From the NCBI RefSeq assembly GCF_024170005.1, contig NZ_JALJXJ010000018.1, forward strand, positions 1-64,000: a DNA stretch of 64,000 nt. Reading direction: 5' to 3'. This document shows positions 54,157 through 64,000 of the stretch, piece after piece. Position 1 is the stretch's first letter, and each line of letters opens with the position of its first letter. The DNA is from Azospirillum lipoferum. Its GTDB lineage: Bacteria; Pseudomonadota; Alphaproteobacteria; Azospirillales; Azospirillaceae. A program made the translations under genes and the position numbers. The notes below the pieces were generated by a model. It made no database searches. It was given only the letters and a program-made list of their open reading frames with translations, and was not told where the DNA came from.

Positions 54157-57100
54157 TCATTCCAACCGGGACCGGTCATCGGCCAGACGGCGCAGGCGCC
54201 GGGCGACGGCGGCCAAAGCGGCGTCATGGTCGCCGGAATCGCCGATCAGCGCCATGGTCGGGAACCAGGGCCTGATCGCCGCTCCCAAGGCCGACCAGTC
54301 GCCGGCCGCGGCGATCCGCCAGACCGGCACGCCGAGGGCCGCAGCGAGTTCTCCCACGGCGGTCGGCGCGGAAATGACGAGGTCCAGGCCGGTCATCAGC
54401 CCCGCGACTCCGTCCAGATCATTGCGCTGGTCCAGATCGGGCCAATGATGCAGGACCGTGCCGAAGCGATGCAGGGCCTCTGTCCGCTCCGCCTCGCGCT
54501 CGTCATATTGCAGGCTGACGAAGATCACGCCGGGCACGGCGAAGACCGGCCCCCATTGGTCGATACGGCTGTAGGCGCCGGTGCGGTCGGCGGTCATCCG
54601 GCTGCTGCGCCAGCAGACGCCGACCCGCAGGCCGGTGCCGAGAGACGCCAGCTGCGTGCACCATTCCGCCGCCCGCTCCGGGTCTGGGGTGAGGAACGGA
54701 GTTTTCGCCAGGAATTGCCGCAAGGACGACCGCAGCCGGGCCGCGACGCTGCCCATGGCGGCGTGGCAGTCGGCGTCCCGCGGATCGGGCGTGGGCGCTC
54801 GGACATCCGCTCTCGGCAAGGCTCGGGCAAACAGGCTGGTCAGCCGCGGGTCGCATTCGACGATGACCTTGCCGGCATGACGGAGCAGGTCGGGCAGTGC
54901 GGTGCCGAACAGGATCTCGTCGCCCAGCCCCTGCTCGCCCCAGACAAGGATGCATCGATCGGCCAGCGGCTCGCCCTGCCAGTCTGGAATATTGAAGCGG
55001 CGGGGCACGGCATCGCCAGTGGCGAAGCGGTGGGCGTAATCCTCCCAGCCGCCGCTCAAGTCGCCATCGGCCAGCCGCAGCAGGGCGCGGTTCATCCGCG
55101 CCTCAGCCCGGCCGGGCGCCAGTCTCAGCGTACGCTCAGCAAAGAGAGCGGCGCTCGCCCGCTCTCCCCGCATCAGCAGCGTATGGCCGTGGTTGACCAG
55201 CACGTCCGGCAGGTCCGGCGCAAGTGCCGTGGCACGCCGATGGGCGTGCAGCGCGTCGGCCCAGCGCCCGAGCCCCGCGAGCGCCATGCCGAGGTTCGAC
55301 CAGCCCTTGGCGGAGATCGGGACGATCCGGAGCGACCGGCGGCACCGGCGGGCAGCGTCGGCGAAACGCCCCTGCGCCTTCAGCACCGCGCCGCCGGTGG
55401 TCAGAACGCCGGCAAGGGCGGGTGCCAGGGCTGTCGCACGGGAGCAGGCGGTTTCCGCCTCGGTGAAGCGGTGGGCGGTGAGCAGCGCCGCGGCGAGGTT
55501 TCCCCAGCTTTCCGCCTGCGTCGGACGCAGCCGCACGGCGCGGCGGTGAGCCCTCGCGGCCTCCGCCACGGTACTTTCCACCTGGAGCGCGACCCCAAGA
55601 TTGCTCCACGCTTCGGGAAAGGCCGGGGTCAGTGCCACTGCCCGCCGGTGCCAATGGATGGCGGCCTCGATCCGACCAAGCCGGAGCAGGGTCAGCCCGC
55701 CGTTGGTCCATGGCGCCGGCTGTGTTGGGGCCGACGCTACTGCTTTGCGGTGGAGGATTTCGGCCTCCGACAGACGACCTTGCCGGTGCAGAGCGATGGC
55801 CTGCGCCGCCAGTCTCTCCCCATTCGGGAGGATCTCCCTCTCCCCGGGGGGAGAGGGAATCCGTGGGGTGGAGAGGGATTTCAGCGCATGAGCCATATCG
55901 GCCATCGTCGTCGACAGCGGTTCGCCGGGGCGGGGTTGGAACAGGCGCATCGACGGGTACCAGGGGCGTACACCGGCCCCCAGCTGGGTCCAGTCGCGGG
56001 TGCCGAAGCGCCAGACCGGCGTGCCCAGCGCGCCGGCGAGTTCGCCGACCGACATGGCGGGCGAGATGACGAGGTCCAGCCCGGCGATCAGGGCGGCCAT
56101 GCCGTCGAAATCATCCTTGCGGTCGAGGTCGTCCCAGCGATGCAGGCGGATGCCGAAGCGCCGCTCCGCCTGCCGGACCTCTTCCTCCACCTCGCCATAT
56201 TGCAGCACCACCCACCGGATGCCGGGCAGTGCGAACAGCGGCGCCCAGGCGTCCAGTGGCAGATAGGCGACGCGACGCTCCGCCGTCATCATCTGGCTGC
56301 GCCAGCCAATGCCGACGCGCAAGCCGGGGCAGAGCGCAGCCAGCCGGTCACGCCACCGCTCCGCCAACCCGGCATCGGGTACCAGCCAGGATTGGCGCGC
56401 TGGGAAATCGGCCAGCCGACGGCGTAGGACCCGGGGCAAGGAGCCCATCGGCACATGGCGGTCATAGTCGGGGATCGCCATCGCCTCCTGACCCTGCCCG
56501 TCCAATGCCTCCGCCCGCACCCGCAGGGCGGGGAAGGAGCGGGCGAACAGCGGCACCAGACGGCGATCAACCTCCAGAATGGTGGAGACGGCGCGTCCAG
56601 CCAGTTCCGGACACAGGGCGGAGAACAGGATGGTGTCGCCCACCCCTTGCTCCCCCCAGATCATCAGCCGGCGGCCAGTCAGATCCTCCCCACGCCACGG
56701 CTGGGCACGGGGATGGCGCCCCTGCCCGACCTGTCCGGACCCGAAGCGCCACGCATAGCCGGGCCAGCCGCGATCGAGATCGCCGGCTTCCAGCCGCAGC
56801 AGGCCCTTGTTGAAATGGGACAGCGACAGGTCCGGCCGCAGAGACAGCGCCCGGTCATAGCAACGTTCCGCCCCCTCGCTTTCACCCAGACGCTGGCGGG
56901 CCAGGCCGAGATTGCTCCACGCCTCGCCATAGGCGGGATCGAGCGCCAGGGCACTGCGGTAGCCGTCGGCCGCACCGGAATAATCGTGCCGGCCCTGGCG
57001 CAGATGGCCCAGATTGTTGCGGGCCGGCGCTTCCAGCGGAGCAAGGCGGATGGCGCGGCGCTGTGATCGTTCGGCCTCGGAAAATCGCTCGGCGCTGCGC

Positions 57101-58164
57101 AGGGCATTGCCCAGGTTGGTGTGGGTTTCCGGCAGGGCCGGATCCAGAGACAGCGCCACATGCCACGCCCTCCAGGCATCGCCCGTGCGGCCGGCGGCAT
57201 GGCGGGCGTTACCCAGATTGTTCCAGGCGCCGGCGAAGTCGGGGCGGTGACCGATCGCGGACCGATGCAGCGCTTCCGCCTCCGCATGGCGCCCCTGAGC
57301 AGTGCGGACACTGCCGAGATTGTCCAGTGCATCGGCATGGCCGGGCTGGATGGCCGTGGCCGCATCAAAGCATGTGGCAGCATCATCCAGTTGCCCAAGA
57401 GCTTTAAGACAGAGCCCCAGACCATTGAGTGAGAACGAATCATGCGGGTCAAGACGCAGAGCATCGGCGAAACGCTCAGCAGCCTCTTCCGTCCGTCCGG
57501 CTGCCTGGAGCGCGGCGGCGAGGGCAGACAAGGCTGCGGAATCGGCGGTGCCGTTGCCCAGCGTCGCCGCCATGTGCAGAGCGTGTGCCGCGTCCGCCAT
57601 ACGGCCGAGCTGGCGCAGGCTGACCGCCCGGTTGGTCCAGGGACGCGGGTCACCGGGCAGCAGTTCCGCCGCGCGGGCATGGGCGGCCAACGCCTCTTCC
57701 GCACGGCCGAGGTCCTGGAGTACAGCGCCAAGGTTCAGATGGGCGTCTGCCAAGTCGGGTGACAGCCGGGCGGCCTCGGCATAATGGTCGGCCGCCTCCG
57801 CCAGTCGTCCCAGAGCCGCCAGGACGAGACCGAGATTGAAGTGGGCACCGACATGGGTGGGATCGCGGTCAAGCGCCCGGCGCTGCGCCGCTTCCGCTTC
57901 GTCGAGCCGCTCCATCCGTTGCAAAACGATGCCGAGGTTGGCGTGATAATCCGCCACCTCAGGTGCCATCTCGATAGCTTTATCAATAAAAACAATGGCT
58001 TGAAGGTTATTATTGCGTTGATGGTTTAGAACGCCAAGCAGATGCAGAGCGTCGGCATGGCGTGGTTGAGCCTCAAGCACACGTCGATACAAGGGCTCCG
58101 CGGCATCGAGAGCGCCAGCCTGATGGTGGCGGAGTGCCTCGGCAAACCAATCGACAGTGCTCAC
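54157..58164 (-). CDS. Giant fused TPR-glycosyltransferase-like protein (two modules)
   Basis: A 1335-residue protein made of two consecutive copies of the same plan. Module 1: ~12 TPR units (1-~440), then a GT9/heptosyltransferase-like domain (~485-750) with MIWGEQGVGDTILF, GLRVGIGWRSQMMTAERR and LDLVISPAMSVGELAGALGTPVW. Module 2: ~7 TPR units (~785-1015) and the same domain (~1060-1325), LVWGEQGLGDEILF and LDLVISAPTAVGELAAALGVPVW. A short linker (~765-782) encoded by a palindromic repeat joins them. It overlaps the single-module paralogue upstream by 4 bases. Likely a cytoplasmic glycosyltransferase of protein or surface sugars; donor unknown. Confidence 0.75.
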   Translation of the reverse strand: MSTVDWFAEALRHHQAGALDAAEPLYRRVLEAQPRHADALHLLGVLNHQRNNNLQAIVFIDKAIEMAPEVADYHANLGIVLQRMERLDEAEAAQRRALDRDPTHVGAHFNLGLVLAALGRLAEAADHYAEAARLSPDLADAHLNLGAVLQDLGRAEEALAAHARAAELLPGDPRPWTNRAVSLRQLGRMADAAHALHMAATLGNGTADSAALSALAAALQAAGRTEEAAERFADALRLDPHDSFSLNGLGLCLKALGQLDDAATCFDAATAIQPGHADALDNLGSVRTAQGRHAEAEALHRSAIGHRPDFAGAWNNLGNARHAAGRTGDAWRAWHVALSLDPALPETHTNLGNALRSAERFSEAERSQRRAIRLAPLEAPARNNLGHLRQGRHDYSGAADGYRSALALDPAYGEAWSNLGLARQRLGESEGAERCYDRALSLRPDLSLSHFNKGLLRLEAGDLDRGWPGYAWRFGSGQVGQGRHPRAQPWRGEDLTGRRLMIWGEQGVGDTILFSALCPELAGRAVSTILEVDRRLVPLFARSFPALRVRAEALDGQGQEAMAIPDYDRHVPMGSLPRVLRRRLADFPARQSWLVPDAGLAERWRDRLAALCPGLRVGIGWRSQMMTAERRVAYLPLDAWAPLFALPGIRWVVLQYGEVEEEVRQAERRFGIRLHRWDDLDRKDDFDGMAALIAGLDLVISPAMSVGELAGALGTPVWRFGTRDWTQLGAGVRPWYPSMRLFQPRPGEPLSTTMADMAHALKSLSTPRIPSPPGEREILPNGERLAAQAIALHRQGRLSEAEILHRKAVASAPTQPAPWTNGGLTLLRLGRIEAAIHWHRRAVALTPAFPEAWSNLGVALQVESTVAEAARAHRRAVRLRPTQAESWGNLAAALLTAHRFTEAETACSRATALAPALAGVLTTGGAVLKAQGRFADAARRCRRSLRIVPISAKGWSNLGMALAGLGRWADALHAHRRATALAPDLPDVLVNHGHTLLMRGERASAALFAERTLRLAPGRAEARMNRALLRLADGDLSGGWEDYAHRFATGDAVPRRFNIPDWQGEPLADRCILVWGEQGLGDEILFGTALPDLLRHAGKVIVECDPRLTSLFARALPRADVRAPTPDPRDADCHAAMGSVAARLRSSLRQFLAKTPFLTPDPERAAEWCTQLASLGTGLRVGVCWRSSRMTADRTGAYSRIDQWGPVFAVPGVIFVSLQYDEREAERTEALHRFGTVLHHWPDLDQRNDLDGVAGLMTGLDLVISAPTAVGELAAALGVPVWRIAAAGDWSALGAAIRPWFPTMALIGDSGDHDAALAAVARRLRRLADDRSRLE
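55835..55858. repeat. Palindromic repeat at the junction of the two TPR-transferase modules
   Basis: A perfect 11-bp inverted repeat with a 2-base centre, TCCCTCTCCCC-GG-GGGGAGAGGGA, lies in frame within the coding region and encodes the linker around residues 769-777 (reading PSPPGERE). Sequences of this CT-rich palindromic type are common between genes in alphaproteobacteria; here one is translated. It marks the point where two genes were probably fused. Confidence 0.7.
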
Positions 58165-60164
58165 AGATCACCTTGTAGAAGTCGGCCAAGCATCTGAGAG
58201 ACCTTTGGAATGGCGTCGCCGATCCCATCGCCTCCGTCGGGATGAATGCAGCGCATGGACGGGAACCAGGGGCGCACGGCGGTGCCGAGTTGGGTCCAGT
58301 CGCGCCGGCCCAGCCGCCAGACGGGAGTGCCCAGTGCCGCCGCCATCTCTCCGGCGGAGGATGCGACGGTGACCGCCAGATCCAGGTTCGCCATCAACGC
58401 CGCGGTGCCCTCCAGATCGGTGATCTGGTCGAGGTCGTGCCAGCGGTGGATGCGGACGCCCAGGCGGCTTTCGATGGCTGCGATCTCCTCCTCACGCCCG
58501 TCATATTGCAGGCTGACGGCATGCAGGCCGGGCAGGCGCAGCAAGGACGCCCACTCCTCCAGCTTGGTGTAGGACTGCCGGCGTTCGGTGGTGATGCGCT
58601 GGCTGGTCCAGGCGATGCCGACCCTCAGGCCGGGACCGAGCGCGTCCAATCGCGACCGCCATGCCGCCACCCGCTCCGGGTCGGGCTTCAGCCAGCCGGC
58701 GGGTGGCGGTGGAACCGGAGCGATCTTCCATAGCAGGCGCGGCAAGGAGCCGAAGGGCAGATGGCAGTCGGCATCGGTTGGCCGCCGGGTCGGTGTCCGC
58801 ACCGTGGTGCCGGGGAAGGAACGCTGGAACAGCGGGACCAGCCGGGGTTCGCACTCGACGATGGCGCCGGGAAAGCGGGCCAGGGCTTCGGGCAGCAGGG
58901 CGCCGAACATCAGTTCGTCCCCCAGCCCCTGTTCGGCCCACAGCAGCAGACGGCGTCCGGCTAGGTGACCGCCCTCCCATTCCGGGATGTTGAAGGGGCG
59001 TCTCGGTTTCAGGCGGCCGGAGTCGAAGCGGACCGTGTAATCCTCCCACCCCTCTGTCAGCCGGCCCTGCCGCAGGCGCAGGATGGCGCGGTTGAAGCGG
59101 GCGAGTGCCTGTACCGGATCGCCATCGAGAGCGCGGGTGAACTCCTGCTCGGCACCGGCTTCATCGCCCAGATCCTGAAGGGCGAGCGCCAGATTGGTGT
59201 GGGCGGCGGCATAGCCGGGACGCAAATCCAGCGCACGGCGTTGCAGGTCGGCGGACGCCATGGCTTGTCCCTGCAAGCGGTGGATGGTGCCGAGATTGGT
59301 CATCGCCTCCGCCATTTTCGGGTCGAGCCGCAGGGCGCGGGCAAAGGCATCGGCGGCGGGCGCGATCTGGTCGGAGGCCTGGAGGGCGAGGCCGTGGGCG
59401 TTCCAGCCCTCGGCATCCGCCGGTACCAGCGTCAGATAGCGGCGGTAAGCCGGCCCCGCGTCGCCGCAGCGGCGTTGCAGCGATCCAGCCAGGGCGAGCA
59501 CCGCCACGGCATGGTCCGGCCGGCGCGCCAGCGCAGCACGCAAGGCCGCCTCCCCCTCGTCGGCTCGTCCCAGATCGAGCAGGGCGAGGCCAAGGGCAGC
59601 ATGTGCCTCCGTCAGGGCCGGGTTGGCGGACAGGGCGTGGCGCAGCAGCGGCTCCGCCTCAGCCGAGTGGCCGAGGCTGCGCAGGACGATGCCGAGGTTG
59701 CCTTCCGCCTCCGCATAGTCCGGGCGGGCGCGCAGGGCGGCGCGATAGGCGTCGGCGGCCTCCGCTGCCTTTCCTTGCGCGTTCAGCGCGTTGCCCAGGG
59801 TGTTGGCGGCTTCCGGGAAAGGGCGGCGCAGGCGAAGGGCGTTGCGGGCCGCGCGTTCGGCCTCGGCGGAGCGGCCAAGAGCCTGGAGGGTGTAAGCAAG
59901 GTTGGCGTGGTAATCGGGAACATCCCGCTTTGCCGCCACCGCCTGCCCGATCAGGTCGGCGGCCTCTTTGAGGCGGCCGGTCTGGCAGGCGATCATGCCG
60001 AGAAGATGCAGGGCGTCCGGCTGGCGCGGCTGGGCGGCGAGCGCCTGACGGTAGAGCGCTTCGGCCTCGCCCAACTGGCCGGACTGGTGCAGTGCCACGG
60101 CCTGCCCGACCAGCGCCGCGGCGGTGGCGGCAGCGGAGGTACCGGATTTGCGCTGACTACTCAT
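58161..60164 (-). CDS. TPR-glycosyltransferase-like protein (single module)
   Basis: A 667-residue protein with about 10 TPR units (~20-370) followed by the same GT9/heptosyltransferase-like domain as the downstream gene (LLWAEQGLGDELMF near residue 405; LRVGIAWTSQRITTERR; LDLAVTVASSAGEMAAALGTPVW). It starts with an Ala/Ser-rich stretch. The first TPR unit (AEALYRQALAAQPRQPDALHLLGMIACQTGRL) is close to those of the fused protein and of the 598-residue protein at 12 kb. It is the first gene of a two-gene overlapping unit and presumably a glycosyltransferase for the same product. Confidence 0.78.
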   Translation of the reverse strand: MSSQRKSGTSAAATAAALVGQAVALHQSGQLGEAEALYRQALAAQPRQPDALHLLGMIACQTGRLKEAADLIGQAVAAKRDVPDYHANLAYTLQALGRSAEAERAARNALRLRRPFPEAANTLGNALNAQGKAAEAADAYRAALRARPDYAEAEGNLGIVLRSLGHSAEAEPLLRHALSANPALTEAHAALGLALLDLGRADEGEAALRAALARRPDHAVAVLALAGSLQRRCGDAGPAYRRYLTLVPADAEGWNAHGLALQASDQIAPAADAFARALRLDPKMAEAMTNLGTIHRLQGQAMASADLQRRALDLRPGYAAAHTNLALALQDLGDEAGAEQEFTRALDGDPVQALARFNRAILRLRQGRLTEGWEDYTVRFDSGRLKPRRPFNIPEWEGGHLAGRRLLLWAEQGLGDELMFGALLPEALARFPGAIVECEPRLVPLFQRSFPGTTVRTPTRRPTDADCHLPFGSLPRLLWKIAPVPPPPAGWLKPDPERVAAWRSRLDALGPGLRVGIAWTSQRITTERRQSYTKLEEWASLLRLPGLHAVSLQYDGREEEIAAIESRLGVRIHRWHDLDQITDLEGTAALMANLDLAVTVASSAGEMAAALGTPVWRLGRRDWTQLGTAVRPWFPSMRCIHPDGGDGIGDAIPKVSQMLGRLLQGDL

Positions 60165-60274
60165 GCCCCGTGCCGTCCCTGTTGGCTACGGGTAAGGGAT
60201 AGCACGAATTGGATGCGGGGAAATGGGGCGCGGCGACCACCGCGCCCCCTTGCCACGCCCCTGTCCTGCCTGCT

Positions 60275-62587
<2,313 letters not shown>

Positions 62588-62831
62588 CGGGTCTCTTCCT
62601 CCGGTTAACGAGATTTAAGTTAATTCTTTGCGTTCACTTCACCTGGATGGCGGTTATAGCCCATTCGGGCTGTTGCGCCAACCATCCCGGAACAATGAGA
62701 AGGGGACGATCCGAACCAAATCGAAGCGTCCCCCCTGATCTTACAACATCCCCATGAAGGCCGGATGGATCATCTTTGGATTTTCCAAAACCGGCGCTGT
62801 CACGCTTGGAGCTCTTGTCTTTTGCGGATGC
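62588..62831. promoter_or_regulatory. Gap between dctA and maeB
   Basis: A 244-base AT-richer gap. A short inverted repeat GGGGACG/CGTCCCC (62702-62708, 62727-62733) and a small hairpin TTTGGA-TTT-TCCAAA (62775-62789) are visible; either could end dctA transcription. No clear promoter or regulator site was found for maeB, although the region next to it (62603-62625) is AT-rich. Confidence 0.3.
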
Positions 62832-64000
62832 TCAGAGCCGGGCCAGAGCCGGCTCCTTGAAGTGCTCCTGGTATTCGGCGACCGCCTTGCTCTCGTCGAA
62901 CTCGCCTTCCATCTTGGCGACGACGACGGTGGCGACGCCGTTGCCGATCAGGTTGGTCAGCGCCCGGGCTTCCGACATGAAGCGGTCGACGCCAAGCAGC
63001 AGGGCCAGACCTTCGATCGGCAGGACGCCGGTGGCCGACAGGGTGGCGGCCAGCGTCACGAAGCCGCCGCCGGTGACCGCCGCCGCACCTTTGGAGGTCA
63101 GCATCAGGATGACCAGGATGTAGAGCTGCTGCCAGATCGTCAGGTCGACGTTGAAGGCCTGGGCGATGAAGATCGCGGCCATCGACAGGTAGATCGAGGT
63201 GCCGTCGAGGTTGAAGGAGTAGCCGGTCGGGATGACGAGACCGACGACATGCTTGGAGCAGCCGAACTTCTGCATCTTCTCCATCATCCGCGGCAGCACG
63301 GATTCGGAGGAGGAGGTGCCGAGGACGATCAGCAGTTCCTGGCGGATGTAGCGGACGAAGTTCCAGATGCTGAAGCCATAGGCCTTGGCGATGCCGCCCA
63401 GCACGACGAAGATGAAGATCGCCATCGTGAGGTAGACCGACGCCATCAGCTGACCCAGTGCCGTCAGCGACGAGATGCCATACTTGCCGATGGTGAAGGA
63501 CATGGCGCCGAAGGCACCGACCGGGGCGACGCGCATCAGGATGCCGATGACGCCGAACAGCGCGTGGCTGATCTTGTCGAAGATGTCCTCGACGACCTTG
63601 CCCTTCTGGCCCATGGCCGACAGCGCGACGCCGAACACCACCGCGAAGAACAGGATCTGCAGCATGTCGCCCTGGACGAAGGCGCCGACGACGTTGTCCG
63701 GCACGATGCCGACGACGAAGTCGATGAAGCCGTGCTCCTTGGCGCTGGTAGCATATTTCTGCACCGCGTCGGCCTTCAACTGGCCGGGGACAATGTTCAT
63801 GCCGGCGCCGGGACGGACCAAGTTGACGACCAGCAGGCCGATGCCGAGGGCGAAGGTGGTCACCACCTCGAAATACAGCAGGGCCTTGCCGCCGACCTTG
63901 CCGACCTTCTTCAGGTTGCCGATCGAGGAGATGCCGGTCACCACCGTCAGGAAGACGATCGGACCGATGACCATCTTGACCATCTTGATGAACAGGTCGC
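62832..64000 (-). CDS. dctA: C4-dicarboxylate transporter DctA (N-terminus beyond window)
   Basis: At least 389 residues of a DAACS-family sodium/proton-dicarboxylate symporter; the frame stays open to the window edge, so the first ~50 residues are missing. Visible motifs: [36 protein letters not shown], the serine-rich [18 protein letters not shown] re-entrant loop, [19 protein letters not shown] and [18 protein letters not shown]. It imports succinate, fumarate and malate. In Rhizobiales and Azospirillum it supports growth on plant-derived dicarboxylates; maeB nearby fits that. Confidence 0.95.
   Translation of the reverse strand, partial: DLFIKMVKMVIGPIVFLTVVTGISSIGNLKKVGKVGGKALLYFEVVTTFALGIGLLVVNLVRPGAGMNIVPGQLKADAVQKYATSAKEHGFIDFVVGIVPDNVVGAFVQGDMLQILFFAVVFGVALSAMGQKGKVVEDIFDKISHALFGVIGILMRVAPVGAFGAMSFTIGKYGISSLTALGQLMASVYLTMAIFIFVVLGGIAKAYGFSIWNFVRYIRQELLIVLGTSSSESVLPRMMEKMQKFGCSKHVVGLVIPTGYSFNLDGTSIYLSMAAIFIAQAFNVDLTIWQQLYILVILMLTSKGAAAVTGGGFVTLAATLSATGVLPIEGLALLLGVDRFMSEARALTNLIGNGVATVVVAKMEGEFDESKAVAEYQEHFKEPALARL

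Noticed and set aside
55801-55860. CRISPR or insertion sequence at the CT-rich palindrome
   Set aside because: A single palindrome with no repeat-spacer array, no terminal target duplication and no transposase.

Overview
The window is one continuous stretch of high-GC chromosome (or large replicon) from an alphaproteobacterium. Gene content most resembles Azospirillum and related Rhodospirillales. The pointers are a LexA-type box of the alphaproteobacterial form GTTC-N7-GTTC, an HWE-family histidine kinase, a bacteriophytochrome, several TPR proteins with sugar-transferase-like C-termini, and a PQQ/lanthanide alcohol oxidation cluster. The genus is an inference; no species-level marker is present except the last ~74 bases of a 5S rRNA. 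I saw no transposase, integrase, tRNA or CRISPR array.

Layout. 0-0.2 kb: end of an rRNA operon and its terminator. 0.3-2.1 kb: ada plus a 2OG-Fe(II) oxygenase (alkylation repair). 2.1-12.0 kb: a lanthanide-type PQQ alcohol dehydrogenase locus with its ABC-like accessory operon on the minus strand, and on the plus strand a MoxJ-like binding protein, a SoxYZ-like carrier, a metallo-hydrolase, the dehydrogenase, its cytochrome c and a cache protein. 12.1-15.1 kb: a TPR/transferase-like protein and an L,D-transpeptidase. 15.2-17.8 kb: livHMG without livF or a binding protein. 17.8-21.4 kb: a GH16 protein with a degraded active site, rodA and a diguanylate cyclase. 21.5-25.2 kb: a TetR-controlled EmrAB-type efflux pump. 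25.3-27.6 kb: assorted single genes.

27.7-31.2 kb is the most unusual part: an HTH/S24-like regulator, then a probable operon of a YqaJ (lambda-exonuclease-like) nuclease, a phage-type Rad52-like annealing protein and two small unknown proteins. It is preceded by a clear LexA box and closed by a strong terminator. It looks like a phage-derived recombination module kept under SOS control with no other phage gene around.

31.2-36.5 kb: a LysE exporter, tex, a candidate small RNA, an ECF sigma/membrane protein/metal-sensor-like operon and a 28-residue membrane protein. 36.5-42.9 kb: a nitronate monooxygenase and a light-signalling cluster (bacteriophytochrome kinase, Rcp1-like regulator, receiver-PAS-HWE kinase, receiver, PAS protein). 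43.2-51.4 kb: kdgT, copper-related PCuAC and DUF2946 proteins, a sulfonate/nitrate-type ABC transporter, a stand-alone livF, a TauE-like permease and an acyl-CoA synthetase. 51.5-60.2 kb: a glycine-zipper lipoprotein, then pseG, a sugar-1-phosphate nucleotidyltransferase and three tandem TPR-transferase modules in two overlapping genes, suggesting a protein (flagellin-like) or surface glycosylation locus. 60.3-64.0 kb: maeB (malic enzyme) and the C4-dicarboxylate transporter dctA, cut by the window edge; together they fit growth on dicarboxylates.
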